IMG/VR virus record: IMGVR_UViG_3300042896_000338
Location: 1 to 25,050 of that record
Length of the DNA stretch: 25,050 nt
Source: a virus
Reading direction: 5' to 3' (one strand)
Part shown: positions 14,567 through 20,557 of the stretch, in pieces
Layout of the letters: the number at the start of each line of letters is the position of its first letter
Position numbering within the stretch: the stretch's first letter is position 1
Program-made: the position numbers and the translations under genes
The notes under the pieces: model-generated
The model's input: the letters and a program-made list of their open reading frames with translations, nothing else
The model's database searches: none
Told to the model about the DNA's origin: nothing

Positions 14567-14988
14567 GACCTGATTTAGATCAATGGGCAATGGAAATTGC
14601 AAAAGTAACAGCTTCTAGAGCTACATGTGTTAGACGCAAAGTCGGTTGTGTTTTGGTTAATAATAAAGGTTATATATTGGCAACAGGGTATAACGGCGTT
14701 CCTAAAGGACTAAATCATTGTATAGCAAATGAATGTTCAGGTTCTAATGCTTCATCAGGAACAAGATTAGATGAATGTTTAGCTGTTCATGCCGAAATGA
14801 ATGCTTTATTACAATGTAATAACGTATTTGATATTCATACAGTATATGTAACGGTTTCACCTTGCATTCATTGTATTAAAGTGTTATTAAATACTTCTTG
14901 CAAAAGAATCGTATTTTTAGAAGAATATTCGGATATTAGATCTAAAGAATTATGGTTATCTGCAGGACTTGAATGGAGTTTATTATGA
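14563..14988 (+). CDS. deoxycytidylate (dCMP) deaminase (141 aa)
   Basis: Zinc enzyme converting dCMP to dUMP. HAEMNA (His76, Glu78) and SPCIHC (Cys101, Cys104) are the complete zinc/catalytic set; the N-terminus RPDLDQWAMEIAKVTASRATC and CVLVNNKGYILATGYNGVPKG are typical. I use ATG 14563, which overlaps the previous stop by ATGA; TTG and GTG codons upstream are less likely. Coupling with a TS-fold enzyme is normal in phages, but a dCMP-specific hydroxymethylase next to a dCMP deaminase means both draw on the same substrate. With its own MazG-like enzyme upstream, this suggests deliberate remodelling of the pyrimidine pool. Confidence 0.95.
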   Translation: MRPDLDQWAMEIAKVTASRATCVRRKVGCVLVNNKGYILATGYNGVPKGLNHCIANECSGSNASSGTRLDECLAVHAEMNALLQCNNVFDIHTVYVTVSPCIHCIKVLLNTSCKRIVFLEEYSDIRSKELWLSAGLEWSLL

Positions 14989-15863
14989 TTTTTAATCCTT
15001 TTACACCTATTCCAAAATCTGACAAATCCCATGTCAGAGGATGGGCACAACATTGGGCAGAATGTCTAGATGTATCGATTGCTGATAAAAGTACTAGTCT
15101 TAAAGGAGATTTATATTTAGACCATGGTGTAAACTTTGGAGGAACATTAAATTTATTTGGAGGAGTTAGTGATGAACTAGTTGATCGTATTATAGAAATG
15201 ATTGACTGTCCAGGAGAACTTTATAGTTTGGATATAGATATGCCTGATTATGATGGAATGTTACGAAAAAGAGGAGTCACTATCACAGGATTAAAGGAAA
15301 GATTAGAAAGAGCTATAACTCTTAAACAATCCAATTTTCACAATAAATATAAAGTATTTGGCGATAGTCATGCCACAGCATTTGCTCCTAAAAACTCTCA
15401 TATTATTAGAAATAATGGAATGACTTTATATAGAGCATTAGAAGATAATCTTATTCCAGAAGATACAGATTTAGTAGTATTAGGATCTATAGATATACGC
15501 CATCATATAGGTCGTCAAAAAGATTTATCAATCGTAGATCTTGCTGATAGACTTGCTATGTTTGTGTTTGACAACAACATGTCTGTAGCAGCACCTGTTC
15601 CTGTAGAATATGAAGCTCGTAAAATACCACAAACAGGATTTTATAAAGGACAACCTTTTACAGGGAAAAGACACGAACGACTTGCATGGACATTTTTATT
15701 TATAAATACACTTATAGATTTAGGAGTCAATGTGGTATCACCTCCTATGGAATGGTATACCATGGACCCTGAAGATTATGCTAAAGAGTATATGGAATTA
15801 AGTAGTTCTGTACATATTTCACCAAGACATTATAGAAGATACGGAGGATGGGATAATGTTTGA
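14985..15863 (+). CDS. SGNH/GDSL-like protein in the nucleotide operon (292 aa)
   Basis: Possible SGNH-fold hydrolase or transferase. Residues about 125-292 contain VFGDSHA (block I, nucleophile Ser), DLVVLGSIDIRHHIGR (block with GSID and R-H-H), and near the end SSSVHISPRHYR (block V-like His). The N-terminal 125 residues are a separate region (WAQHWAECLDVS, LYLDHGVNFGGTLNLFGG) that I do not recognise. Start ATG 14985 overlaps the deaminase stop (ATGA) and has GGAG 6 nt upstream; an in-frame ATG at 14973 is less likely. SGNH enzymes move or remove acyl groups; here the partner could be a modified nucleotide, DNA or a sugar. Function is inferred only from motif shape and operon position. Confidence 0.55.
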   Translation: MIFNPFTPIPKSDKSHVRGWAQHWAECLDVSIADKSTSLKGDLYLDHGVNFGGTLNLFGGVSDELVDRIIEMIDCPGELYSLDIDMPDYDGMLRKRGVTITGLKERLERAITLKQSNFHNKYKVFGDSHATAFAPKNSHIIRNNGMTLYRALEDNLIPEDTDLVVLGSIDIRHHIGRQKDLSIVDLADRLAMFVFDNNMSVAAPVPVEYEARKIPQTGFYKGQPFTGKRHERLAWTFLFINTLIDLGVNVVSPPMEWYTMDPEDYAKEYMELSSSVHISPRHYRRYGGWDNV

Positions 15864-16722
15864 AATAACTAAAGATACATCAAATAAAGATGCTTTATTT
15901 ACAAAAGATCAATATTTACGCATGCTCACAGGTTTTGAATCAAAAATTAATGAACCTGTTATTGAAAAATGGAATGATAGATATATTTTTAGAGGAGATT
16001 TATCAGCAACTAGTTTAAAAGGTTATGGTGCTGAACCTTTAATTTCAAGTATTAGAGAAAATGTATTGGTTTATTGTGCGCCAAGAGCAGGAGCTGCTGC
16101 TAATGCTGTAGCTACTATTGCCAAATTGTATAATAAAAAATGCATATTCTTTTGTCCAGCGTCTAAAGTTGCATCAGATCATCAAGCCTCATTAATGAAT
16201 TTTGATAATGTGGAACTTAGATTTGTAAAAATTGCAGCAATGCCTACTTTAAATATTTATGCTAAAAGATGGGCAGAACAAAAAGGAGCAAAATTTTTAC
16301 CATTTGGATTATCAGGAGTTCCTACAGTAACAGCAGGACTTATTTATACAGCATCACGCATGAATATTGATCCATCAGAAGTTTGGATGAGTGTCTCTAC
16401 AGGAACCGCAATACGCGCGTTTGAGATAGCGTGGCCTGACGCAAATATAAAAGGAATAGTAGTGGCTAGGAATATGAAACCAGGTGAGATAGGAAAGGCC
16501 GATTTGATGTCTGCTACTATTCCTTTTTTAAAACCTGCAAAAAATCTTCCTCATTTTCCAACAACTGTAGCTTATGACGGTAAAGCTTGGGAAAGATTTG
16601 AAAAAGAGTCTAAACCAGGGTCAATATTTATGAACGTATCGTGTGATGCTAATATATCAAAACCCTATAATGGGGTTATTGATTCTCATAGAGAATGGTA
16701 TGACTTTAAGGATTTAAGATGA
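15856..16722 (+). CDS. fold-type-II PLP-enzyme-like protein (288 aa)
   Basis: Resembles TrpB/ACC-deaminase-type pyridoxal-phosphate enzymes. The order of elements fits. FRGDLSATSLKGYGAEPL contains a candidate PLP Lys in SLKGYG. CAPRAGAAANAVATIAKLY resembles the substrate loop and helix. CIFFCPASKVASDHQA comes next, then KGAKFLPFGLSGVPTVTAGL, and VSTGTAIRAFEIAW is the position of the Gly-rich phosphate loop. Not a perfect match: the usual GGxxSN motif is replaced by APRAGAAAN. GGAGG lies 8 nt before the ATG, and the start overlaps the SGNH gene by 8 nt. PLP enzymes occur in phage pathways that tailor hydroxymethylated bases with amino-acid-derived groups, which would fit its neighbours. A phosphoribosyltransferase-like fold is an alternative. 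Confidence 0.6.
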   Translation: MFEITKDTSNKDALFTKDQYLRMLTGFESKINEPVIEKWNDRYIFRGDLSATSLKGYGAEPLISSIRENVLVYCAPRAGAAANAVATIAKLYNKKCIFFCPASKVASDHQASLMNFDNVELRFVKIAAMPTLNIYAKRWAEQKGAKFLPFGLSGVPTVTAGLIYTASRMNIDPSEVWMSVSTGTAIRAFEIAWPDANIKGIVVARNMKPGEIGKADLMSATIPFLKPAKNLPHFPTTVAYDGKAWERFEKESKPGSIFMNVSCDANISKPYNGVIDSHREWYDFKDLR

Positions 16723-17837
16723 ACATCGAAACCACGGTTTATTACGATGAGTTCCTTCGATATTATGAAATGGCAAAAATTCAACAAAAAGAATGTAATT
16801 TAGGTTTTATTCCTCATACGGAATCATCAATAAATGATGATCTTATGAAGAATGTTCATTTGTACGATGTGGTCAATAGAAAGTACGCAGGATTTAGTCA
16901 AATACTATTAGATATGTGGCACGGTTTAGATCTTGATCATCCATATTTTGGAAAACTTCATAATGTTAGACTTCCTATATGTGAAAAGTTTGGAAATCAA
17001 GAATGGGGTATTAAAGAATGGTTGTACGTGTTCATGGTGCATAGAGTTACAGGATCTGGTATTAACTACGCAAAAAATCCTAGTGGTTACCATAATACTA
17101 TTTTGCCTGAGTTTCATGATTGTGAAACAGTCGACGAAATGGTATCTAAAGTATGTCAATATAAAGGCGCTATGTATACGTCTGTTGGTTATCAATTTCC
17201 AGCTTTCCCAAAGCCTACTAGTTCATATAAAAGAGGTGGCGATTATTTTTTATGTGAATATGCTCCTAAACTTATTAATGATTTTTATAAATGGTTAGTT
17301 CCTGTTACGTCATTTAGGGATGCAATGGATTTTCTAGTAAACTGGAATAAAGATCAAGGATTAAGGGCGTTTAAATTTCAATATGCGGCATTTTTAGCAG
17401 ATGTTGCTGATTTTTATCCAGACTTAATAAATTCAGAATCTTTATTTTTTTACGGTACTAATGCTCGTGAATGTATTAAATACATGGCAAAACCTAAAGG
17501 GAAGATGAATGAACAAGACTTTTTAGATTTAGTGACAGAGAAAGCCTGTGAAGACACAGGAGGCATTCCCTATGATGTAGAAGACGTCATGTGCGATAGT
17601 ATTAGATGGATTGAGAATTATATTAAACCAGGTAAAGATTATGACCATATTTGTCGAGATTCTACATGGAATAGTTCTAAAATTAAAAATCACCCGTTTG
17701 GTCGTCAAAAGGCAATGTTAGAGTTAGGGTTAATAAAATCATTTAATAATTTAAATGTTCATCCTTCTGATGACTATATTTTAAAAATAAATGAAATTAA
17801 TGTTGAAAATTATGTTTACAAATGTAAATATTTATGA
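16719..17837 (+). CDS. uncharacterised helical protein, candidate base-hypermodification enzyme (372 aa)
   Basis: I do not recognise this protein with confidence. It is mainly alpha-helical and rich in Trp, Tyr and Phe. Notable segments are HTESSINDDLM (29-39), DVVNRKYAGF, FMVHRVTGSGINYAKNPSGY (128-147) with a GSG turn, and LRAFKFQYAAFLADVADFYP followed by FFYGTNAREC. Those last two are reminiscent of the glycosylase-like helical core of phage aGPT-PPlase or 5-hmdU-kinase helical domains, where a helix is followed by a 'GPGAR'-type loop. That comparison is weak and from memory. No P-loop is present, so it is not itself a kinase. It starts by ATGA overlap with the PLP-like gene, last of five coupled genes, so it very likely works with them. 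Confidence 0.45.
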   Translation: MNIETTVYYDEFLRYYEMAKIQQKECNLGFIPHTESSINDDLMKNVHLYDVVNRKYAGFSQILLDMWHGLDLDHPYFGKLHNVRLPICEKFGNQEWGIKEWLYVFMVHRVTGSGINYAKNPSGYHNTILPEFHDCETVDEMVSKVCQYKGAMYTSVGYQFPAFPKPTSSYKRGGDYFLCEYAPKLINDFYKWLVPVTSFRDAMDFLVNWNKDQGLRAFKFQYAAFLADVADFYPDLINSESLFFYGTNARECIKYMAKPKGKMNEQDFLDLVTEKACEDTGGIPYDVEDVMCDSIRWIENYIKPGKDYDHICRDSTWNSSKIKNHPFGRQKAMLELGLIKSFNNLNVHPSDDYILKINEINVENYVYKCKYL

Positions 17838-17843
17838 AATAAT
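17815..17843 (+). promoter_or_regulatory. sigma70-like promoter for the 17877 gene; contains TTTAC-N4-GTAAA site 4
   Basis: TTTACA (17815-17820), 17 nt, AATAAT (17838-17843). The palindrome TTTACAAATGTAAA (17815-17828) overlaps the -35, the same arrangement as at 12931. Transcription would start near 17850, leaving a leader of about 27 nt that ends in the AACGAG motif. The -35 lies inside the end of the preceding gene. Confidence 0.6.
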
Positions 17844-17861
17844 AGTCTCAACACTAACGAA

Positions 17862-17876
17862 AACGAGAATACGACA
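17862..17876 (+). promoter_or_regulatory. shared leader AACGAGAATACGACA before ATG
   Basis: Third copy of AACGAGnnTACG, ending at the 17877 start codon. Shared with the 7751 and 9224 genes. Confidence 0.5.
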
Positions 17877-18335
17877 ATGAATACATTTACAAAAAAGATA
17901 GAATCAATTTTAAAAGAATTTGATGATAAAGAAATTGAGAGCGTTATTGCTAGCATACCAACAAGAAGGCAATCAAGACGTAATAGTATAGATAAACAAG
18001 TTAGAGGAAGTTTCAATTATCCTGAAGTTTGGGCATCATGCGGTGGTAAAGGTTGGTACAAACTTTTAGAGTGGTGCGATAAAGATTTAATTGAAATTTT
18101 AAACAAAGATCACAAAAAGAAAGTATCTGAACGTAATGCTAAAATCTCTAAAAAACTCACTGATGCAGGAGTTAAAGAGATTATTGATGGAGTTGAACAG
18201 TATAAGCAAGGTGGATTTGAAGGAACATGGTTTTTTCAAACTGATGCTGGTAAAAAAAGAATTGAAATACAAGTAATATTGGCTGGGGGATATATTCAAT
18301 GCCTACATAACCGAGTTCTTGTAAAAATTAAATAA
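17877..18335 (+). CDS. unknown protein with charged helical N-terminus (152 aa)
   Basis: Not recognised. Residues 1-45 are helical and charged, with an Arg-rich segment (PTRRQSRRNS, about 28-37). The middle has a tryptophan-rich motif (YPEVWASCGGKGWYKLLEW), then a Lys-rich helix (DHKKKVSERNAKISKKL). The C-terminal 45 residues look like a small beta-rich domain: GFEGTWFFQTDAGKKRIEIQ followed by VILAGGYIQCLHNRVLVKI. The basic segments allow nucleic-acid binding, but no known fold is evident. It starts a new transcription unit just after the modification operon, with its own promoter, palindrome and shared leader, which suggests an early gene. Confidence 0.75.
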   Translation: MNTFTKKIESILKEFDDKEIESVIASIPTRRQSRRNSIDKQVRGSFNYPEVWASCGGKGWYKLLEWCDKDLIEILNKDHKKKVSERNAKISKKLTDAGVKEIIDGVEQYKQGGFEGTWFFQTDAGKKRIEIQVILAGGYIQCLHNRVLVKIK

Positions 18336-18379
18336 TAACCACAGCCTCAAGGACGAGGCATTAACTATAGGTAAATCAG

Positions 18380-18541
18380 ATGAAAACAAACATTTTTGCA
18401 ATTATACCTAATGCTAAAGTTTTAAAAAAACTTGGCAAGTTTTGTCATATTGTTGAATTAAATGCAGATAGTTTTGGTGTTTTTGCTTTTAGTTCAAGAA
18501 ATGCACACAAAAACCACATGGTTAAATTTAATTCTATATAA
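18380..18541 (+). CDS. small unknown protein (53 aa)
   Basis: ATG 18380 to TAA 18541. It reads MKTNIFAIIPNAKVLKKLGK, then FCHIVELNADSFGVFAFSSR, then a tail ending in MVKFNSI. It looks like a small alpha/beta protein; no motif is recognised. TAGG lies about 8 nt upstream. A short hairpin (GCCTC/GAGGC, 18344-18359) lies in the 44-nt gap before it. It follows the 17877 gene in the same orientation and is likely co-transcribed. Evidence is the ribosome site, protein-like composition and fit into an otherwise empty stretch. Confidence 0.55.
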   Translation: MKTNIFAIIPNAKVLKKLGKFCHIVELNADSFGVFAFSSRNAHKNHMVKFNSI

Positions 18542-18581
18542 CCAACATATTCAAAACAACTACAACTATAAAGATAACGAC

Positions 18582-18794
18582 ATGAACAACAAAACAGCAA
18601 TTATATTAATCCTATCTGCTTTTACATTAGGTGGTTTTATTGGCGCAACATACACCAATAACGATAAATCTAGCGTAATCCACAAAACCAGATCAGGCAG
18701 CTTCATCATTCAAAAAAATATAAAAGGTGAAGAACAGATTTACCAAGTTCTTGAACTTCCAAGTAACGTTACATCTTTTGTAACACCAAATTAA
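18582..18794 (+). CDS. small membrane-anchored protein (70 aa)
   Basis: Residues 4-23 (KTAIILILSAFTLGGFIGAT) are a single hydrophobic segment after a short basic start, so the protein is probably an inner-membrane protein with the remaining 47 residues in the periplasm. That part is polar and strand-rich (RSGSFIIQKN, GEEQIYQVLEL). I use ATG 18582; upstream codons in this frame overlap the previous small gene and have no ribosome site. The leader AAGATAACGAC partly resembles the AACGAG leaders. An intrinsic terminator follows. Function is unknown. Confidence 0.65.
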   Translation: MNNKTAIILILSAFTLGGFIGATYTNNDKSSVIHKTRSGSFIIQKNIKGEEQIYQVLELPSNVTSFVTPN

Positions 18795-18819
18795 ATAATC
18801 GCTCGAAGGGCAACCACTC

Positions 18820-18846
18820 GCCCTACTTCTGTAGGGCATTTTTTTT
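18820..18846 (+). terminator. intrinsic terminator after the 70-aa membrane protein
   Basis: GCCCTAC (18820-18826), TTCT loop, GTAGGGC (18831-18837), then ATTTTTTTT (18838-18846). Perfect 7-bp GC-rich stem with an eight-T tail. It ends the 17877-18794 unit, so downstream small genes need their own promoter or readthrough. Confidence 0.92.
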
Positions 18847-18855
18847 GAGGATAAT

Positions 18856-18969
18856 ATGAAAGATTATAAAAACAAACCCATACATCGATTTACTAAACAC
18901 CAAGAAATACAAATTTGGTGTTTATTAACCGCAGGAGTTGTGTTAGTTTTGGAGGCATGGTTTCAATGA
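18856..18969 (+). CDS. micro-protein with one membrane helix (37 aa)
   Basis: ATG 18856, TGA 18969, with GAGG 5 nt upstream. The first 20 residues are polar (MKDYKNKPIHRFTKHQEIQI) and are followed by a hydrophobic helix WCLLTAGVVLVLEAWFQ. The stop overlaps the next start (ATGA at 18966), so translation is coupled. A small membrane peptide of unknown role; a lysis or regulator accessory is possible but not shown. Confidence 0.55.
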   Translation: MKDYKNKPIHRFTKHQEIQIWCLLTAGVVLVLEAWFQ

Positions 18970-19415
18970 CATTAGAGGAAGAACGTAAAGAAAAACAAAG
19001 ACTTCGAATGCTTGAATATTATCACAAAAATAAGAAATATATCAATGAGCGTGTTAAAGCACAAAAAAGAGCTAAAAAATTGAATATTGTAGTTACAGTA
19101 AGTCAAAACAATATAACAAAAAAAGAGATAATGGGGTTAATAGGTGTTACAGCATTAGTTCTTGATAAAGTATTAAAAGATAAAAAATACAGTGCACCAA
19201 AACATATAGCGACATATATTGACGGAACAATGTTATTTAATAGAAAAGAAATTATGGAGTGGTTACCTTATGCCAGAGAATCATGCGCATTTATAAAAAA
19301 ACCAAAACTAATTAGACTCACGGGAATGGCGGTTCAGATTGTTGAGTTTATGCACAAAAATAAAGAGATTGAACTATATTGTAATGAGTTAAGACGCCAT
19401 GGCCCGAGACGTTGA
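18966..19415 (+). CDS. DNA-binding-like protein with AlpA/HTH_17-type winged helix (149 aa)
   Basis: I use ATG 18966 (MTLEEERKEKQRLRMLEYYH), ATGA-coupled to the previous stop and 10 nt after GGAGG; the ATG at 18957 is too close to that site. The N-terminal 40 residues are a basic coiled-coil-like helix. Residues about 55-105 contain TKKEIMGLIGVTALVLDKVL, then a Lys-rich wing and TMLFNRKEIMEWLP. That order (first HTH helix, recognition helix, wing, 'F.r.ei..WL') is the excisionase/AlpA winged-helix pattern. It may regulate the late small-gene cluster or act in DNA transactions. It overlaps the next gene by 17 nt. Confidence 0.65.
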   Translation: MTLEEERKEKQRLRMLEYYHKNKKYINERVKAQKRAKKLNIVVTVSQNNITKKEIMGLIGVTALVLDKVLKDKKYSAPKHIATYIDGTMLFNRKEIMEWLPYARESCAFIKKPKLIRLTGMAVQIVEFMHKNKEIELYCNELRRHGPRR

Positions 19416-19662
19416 CTACGCTTTAATGCTTCAAGTATTATACAGTAAAGGATACACTTTGTCAAGTATTGCTAAAGTTACCGGTGCAGCAGTAAGTACA
19501 TTATCGACAGTAAAACAAGAGTCAAAAGATGTACCAAAACATTGGCATGACGGATGGGAAGGAATGGTATTACAGGATTACTACCGTAAGGCAATAGGCA
19601 CAAACGTTCCTTTTGTTGGAGATTATATTGAATTAGGAGACTATAAGGATGCGGATACTTGA
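19399..19662 (+). CDS. small HTH-containing protein (87 aa)
   Basis: Residues 8-38 (ALMLQVLYSKGYTLSSIAKV then TGAAVSTLSTV) form a helix-turn-helix of the Cro/Xre type: 'YTLSSIAKVTGAAVSTLSTVK' includes the first helix, turn and recognition helix. The C-terminal half (PKHWHDGWEGMVLQDYYRKA) is Trp/Tyr-rich. It is probably a second DNA-binding protein next to the winged-helix gene. The ribosome site is weak (GAG about 9 nt before ATG), consistent with coupling to the overlapping gene upstream. The stop overlaps the next small ORF. Confidence 0.65.
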   Translation: MARDVDYALMLQVLYSKGYTLSSIAKVTGAAVSTLSTVKQESKDVPKHWHDGWEGMVLQDYYRKAIGTNVPFVGDYIELGDYKDADT

Positions 19663-19759
19663 AGTATTGATGTTAGGATTGTTTTGCTTAGTGATAATAA
19701 CTGTAAATATATTATTAGTCCCTTTATATATATTGACTAATATTAGGAGAAATAAATGA
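19649..19759 (+). CDS. micro-protein, single transmembrane helix (36 aa)
   Basis: ATG 19649, TGA 19759; it overlaps the previous gene by 14 nt and the next by ATGA. GGAG lies about 9 nt upstream. Almost the whole length is hydrophobic: MLGLFCLVIITVNILLVPLY (8-27), then a positive end NIRRNK that predicts a cytoplasmic C-terminus. Small phage membrane peptides of this kind can serve in lysis, superinfection exclusion or regulation; no specific role is visible. Confidence 0.55.
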   Translation: MRILEVLMLGLFCLVIITVNILLVPLYILTNIRRNK

Positions 19760-19956
19760 AAATAAGATATCCACTGCCGAATGAAAATGCACGTTGCTTA
19801 GGAAGCAACTGCGAAAAGAAAGAAAACTGTTCCAGATACCTTAGCATTGAGGTAGATACTAAAGATTACATGTGGCATGGTGACTTCAAGAAAGAACTAA
19901 AACAAATGGAATGTGACCTTTTTATAGATTTTAGAGACAATTACTATGGGCATTGA
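19756..19956 (+). CDS. small cysteine-containing protein (66 aa)
   Basis: Begins MKIRYPLPNENARCLGSNC, with cysteines in ARCLGSNCEKKENCSRYL (Cys14, Cys19, Cys25) and a further Cys near MECDLFIDF. The spacing C-x4-C-x5-C could bind zinc, or reflect an adapted version of a common phage protein 'RCxGxxCxxRxxCxRYL', which I recall but cannot verify. AGGAG lies 7 nt before the ATG; ATGA-coupled to the upstream micro-protein. The stop TGA is followed, in the same frame, by 109 more open codons after the (GA) tract. Confidence 0.7.
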   Translation: MKIRYPLPNENARCLGSNCEKKENCSRYLSIEVDTKDYMWHGDFKKELKQMECDLFIDFRDNYYGH

Positions 19957-20286
19957 GAGAGAGAGAGAGAGCTGCTTAAAAGAGTTATATCTGGAGATGA
20001 TGATGGTGATTTTTTCATTAGCCACAGACTATACAAAGACATTGAAACATTCCTAGCCCAACCTGAGCAAGATAACATCCAATACTTGCTAGATCAAGTT
20101 GCTAGATTAACAACAGAAAACGCCATGTTAAAAGAAAAATGGTCAACGCAAAAACGTGAGCGTATAAATCATGATGACATATTAGATCGTTCTATAACTG
20201 GAAGTTTTGAATATAGAGATGGATTTATGGATGGAGTTATGTTCGCTGAAAATCATCACGGTATTGGAGTAGATGATGAAAATTAA
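19946..20286 (+). CDS. frame-interrupted phage protein; start separated from body by (GA)8 tract
   Basis: The body reads ELLKRVISGDDDGDFFISHR, then LYKDIETFLAQPEQDNIQYL, LDQVARLTTENAMLKEKW, and ends GIGVDDEN. The LYxDIExFLAQPEQ segment is protein-like and common in phage small genes. It is open from 19957 to 20286 but has no good start: only TTG 20086 and ATG 20122 lie in frame, neither with a ribosome site. ATG 19946 (MGIERE...) is out of frame by one GA unit; removal of 2 nt from the GA tract gives MGIERERELLKRV. So the gene is phase-variable, broken, recoded, or mis-assembled. It also lies in frame after the TGA of the previous gene. Confidence 0.5.
19955..19970 (+). repeat. (GA)8 dinucleotide tract
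   Basis: Eight uninterrupted GA units at 19955-19970, overlapping the TGA stop of the 66-aa gene and the presumed start of the following gene. The longest simple-sequence tract in the window. Confidence 0.95.
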
Positions 20287-20410
20287 AAATAAGTGGTGTC
20301 GTATAGCATGGTTTTTAGAAGCTAAAAGAGAATGTAATAACTATAAATTTGAGTATATTCCACATAGTTTAAGGGCTACTAAAGCCATGCACAGCATGTA
20401 CTGGAGGTAA
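20276..20410 (+). CDS. small basic protein (44 aa)
   Basis: ATG 20276 with GGAG 6 nt upstream (an in-frame ATG at 20273 is also possible). It reads MKIKNKWCRIAWFLEAKREC, then NNYKFEYIPHSLRATKAMHS and MYWR. Basic with several aromatics; no fold recognised. It overlaps the end of the frame-interrupted gene by 11 nt and ends 3 nt before the next start, so it belongs to a tightly packed operon. Confidence 0.55.
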   Translation: MKIKNKWCRIAWFLEAKRECNNYKFEYIPHSLRATKAMHSMYWR

Positions 20411-20413
20411 TGA

Positions 20414-20557
20414 ATGATAAATGAAAAAGAAATAGAAGAATACGTATCTTCATTAAGATCGTCAGCTATTAGCGAGGAATACTATTCTGAAGAATGGGAA
20501 GAAGGTTTTGAAGATGGCGTTAGATGGGCAGAAAAACAACTGGAGAATAAGCAATGA
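20414..20557 (+). CDS. small acidic protein (47 aa)
   Basis: ATG 20414 with GGAGG 6 nt upstream, TGA 20557 overlapping the next ATG. It reads MINEKEIEEYVSSLRSSAIS, then EEYYSEEWEEGFEDGVRWAE and KQLENKQ. Strongly acidic with a helical 'EEWEEGFEDGVRWAE' core, a pattern seen in small phage proteins. Function is unknown. The strong ribosome site and coupling make it credible. Confidence 0.6.
   Translation: MINEKEIEEYVSSLRSSAISEEYYSEEWEEGFEDGVRWAEKQLENKQ

Noticed and set aside
16933-17298. Plus-strand 121-aa frame inside the 16719 gene
   Set aside because: Shifted-frame shadow of the 372-aa protein, which has coupled start and continuous protein-like composition.
18344-18359. Short GCCTC/GAGGC hairpin as a terminator
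   Set aside because: Only a 5-bp stem and no T-run follows; probably incidental or a weak leader structure.
18770-18792. GTTACA...TGTAAC inverted repeat as a fifth TTTAC-type site
   Set aside because: The core and spacer differ (GTTACA with a 5-nt gap) and it lies inside coding sequence at the end of the 70-aa gene.
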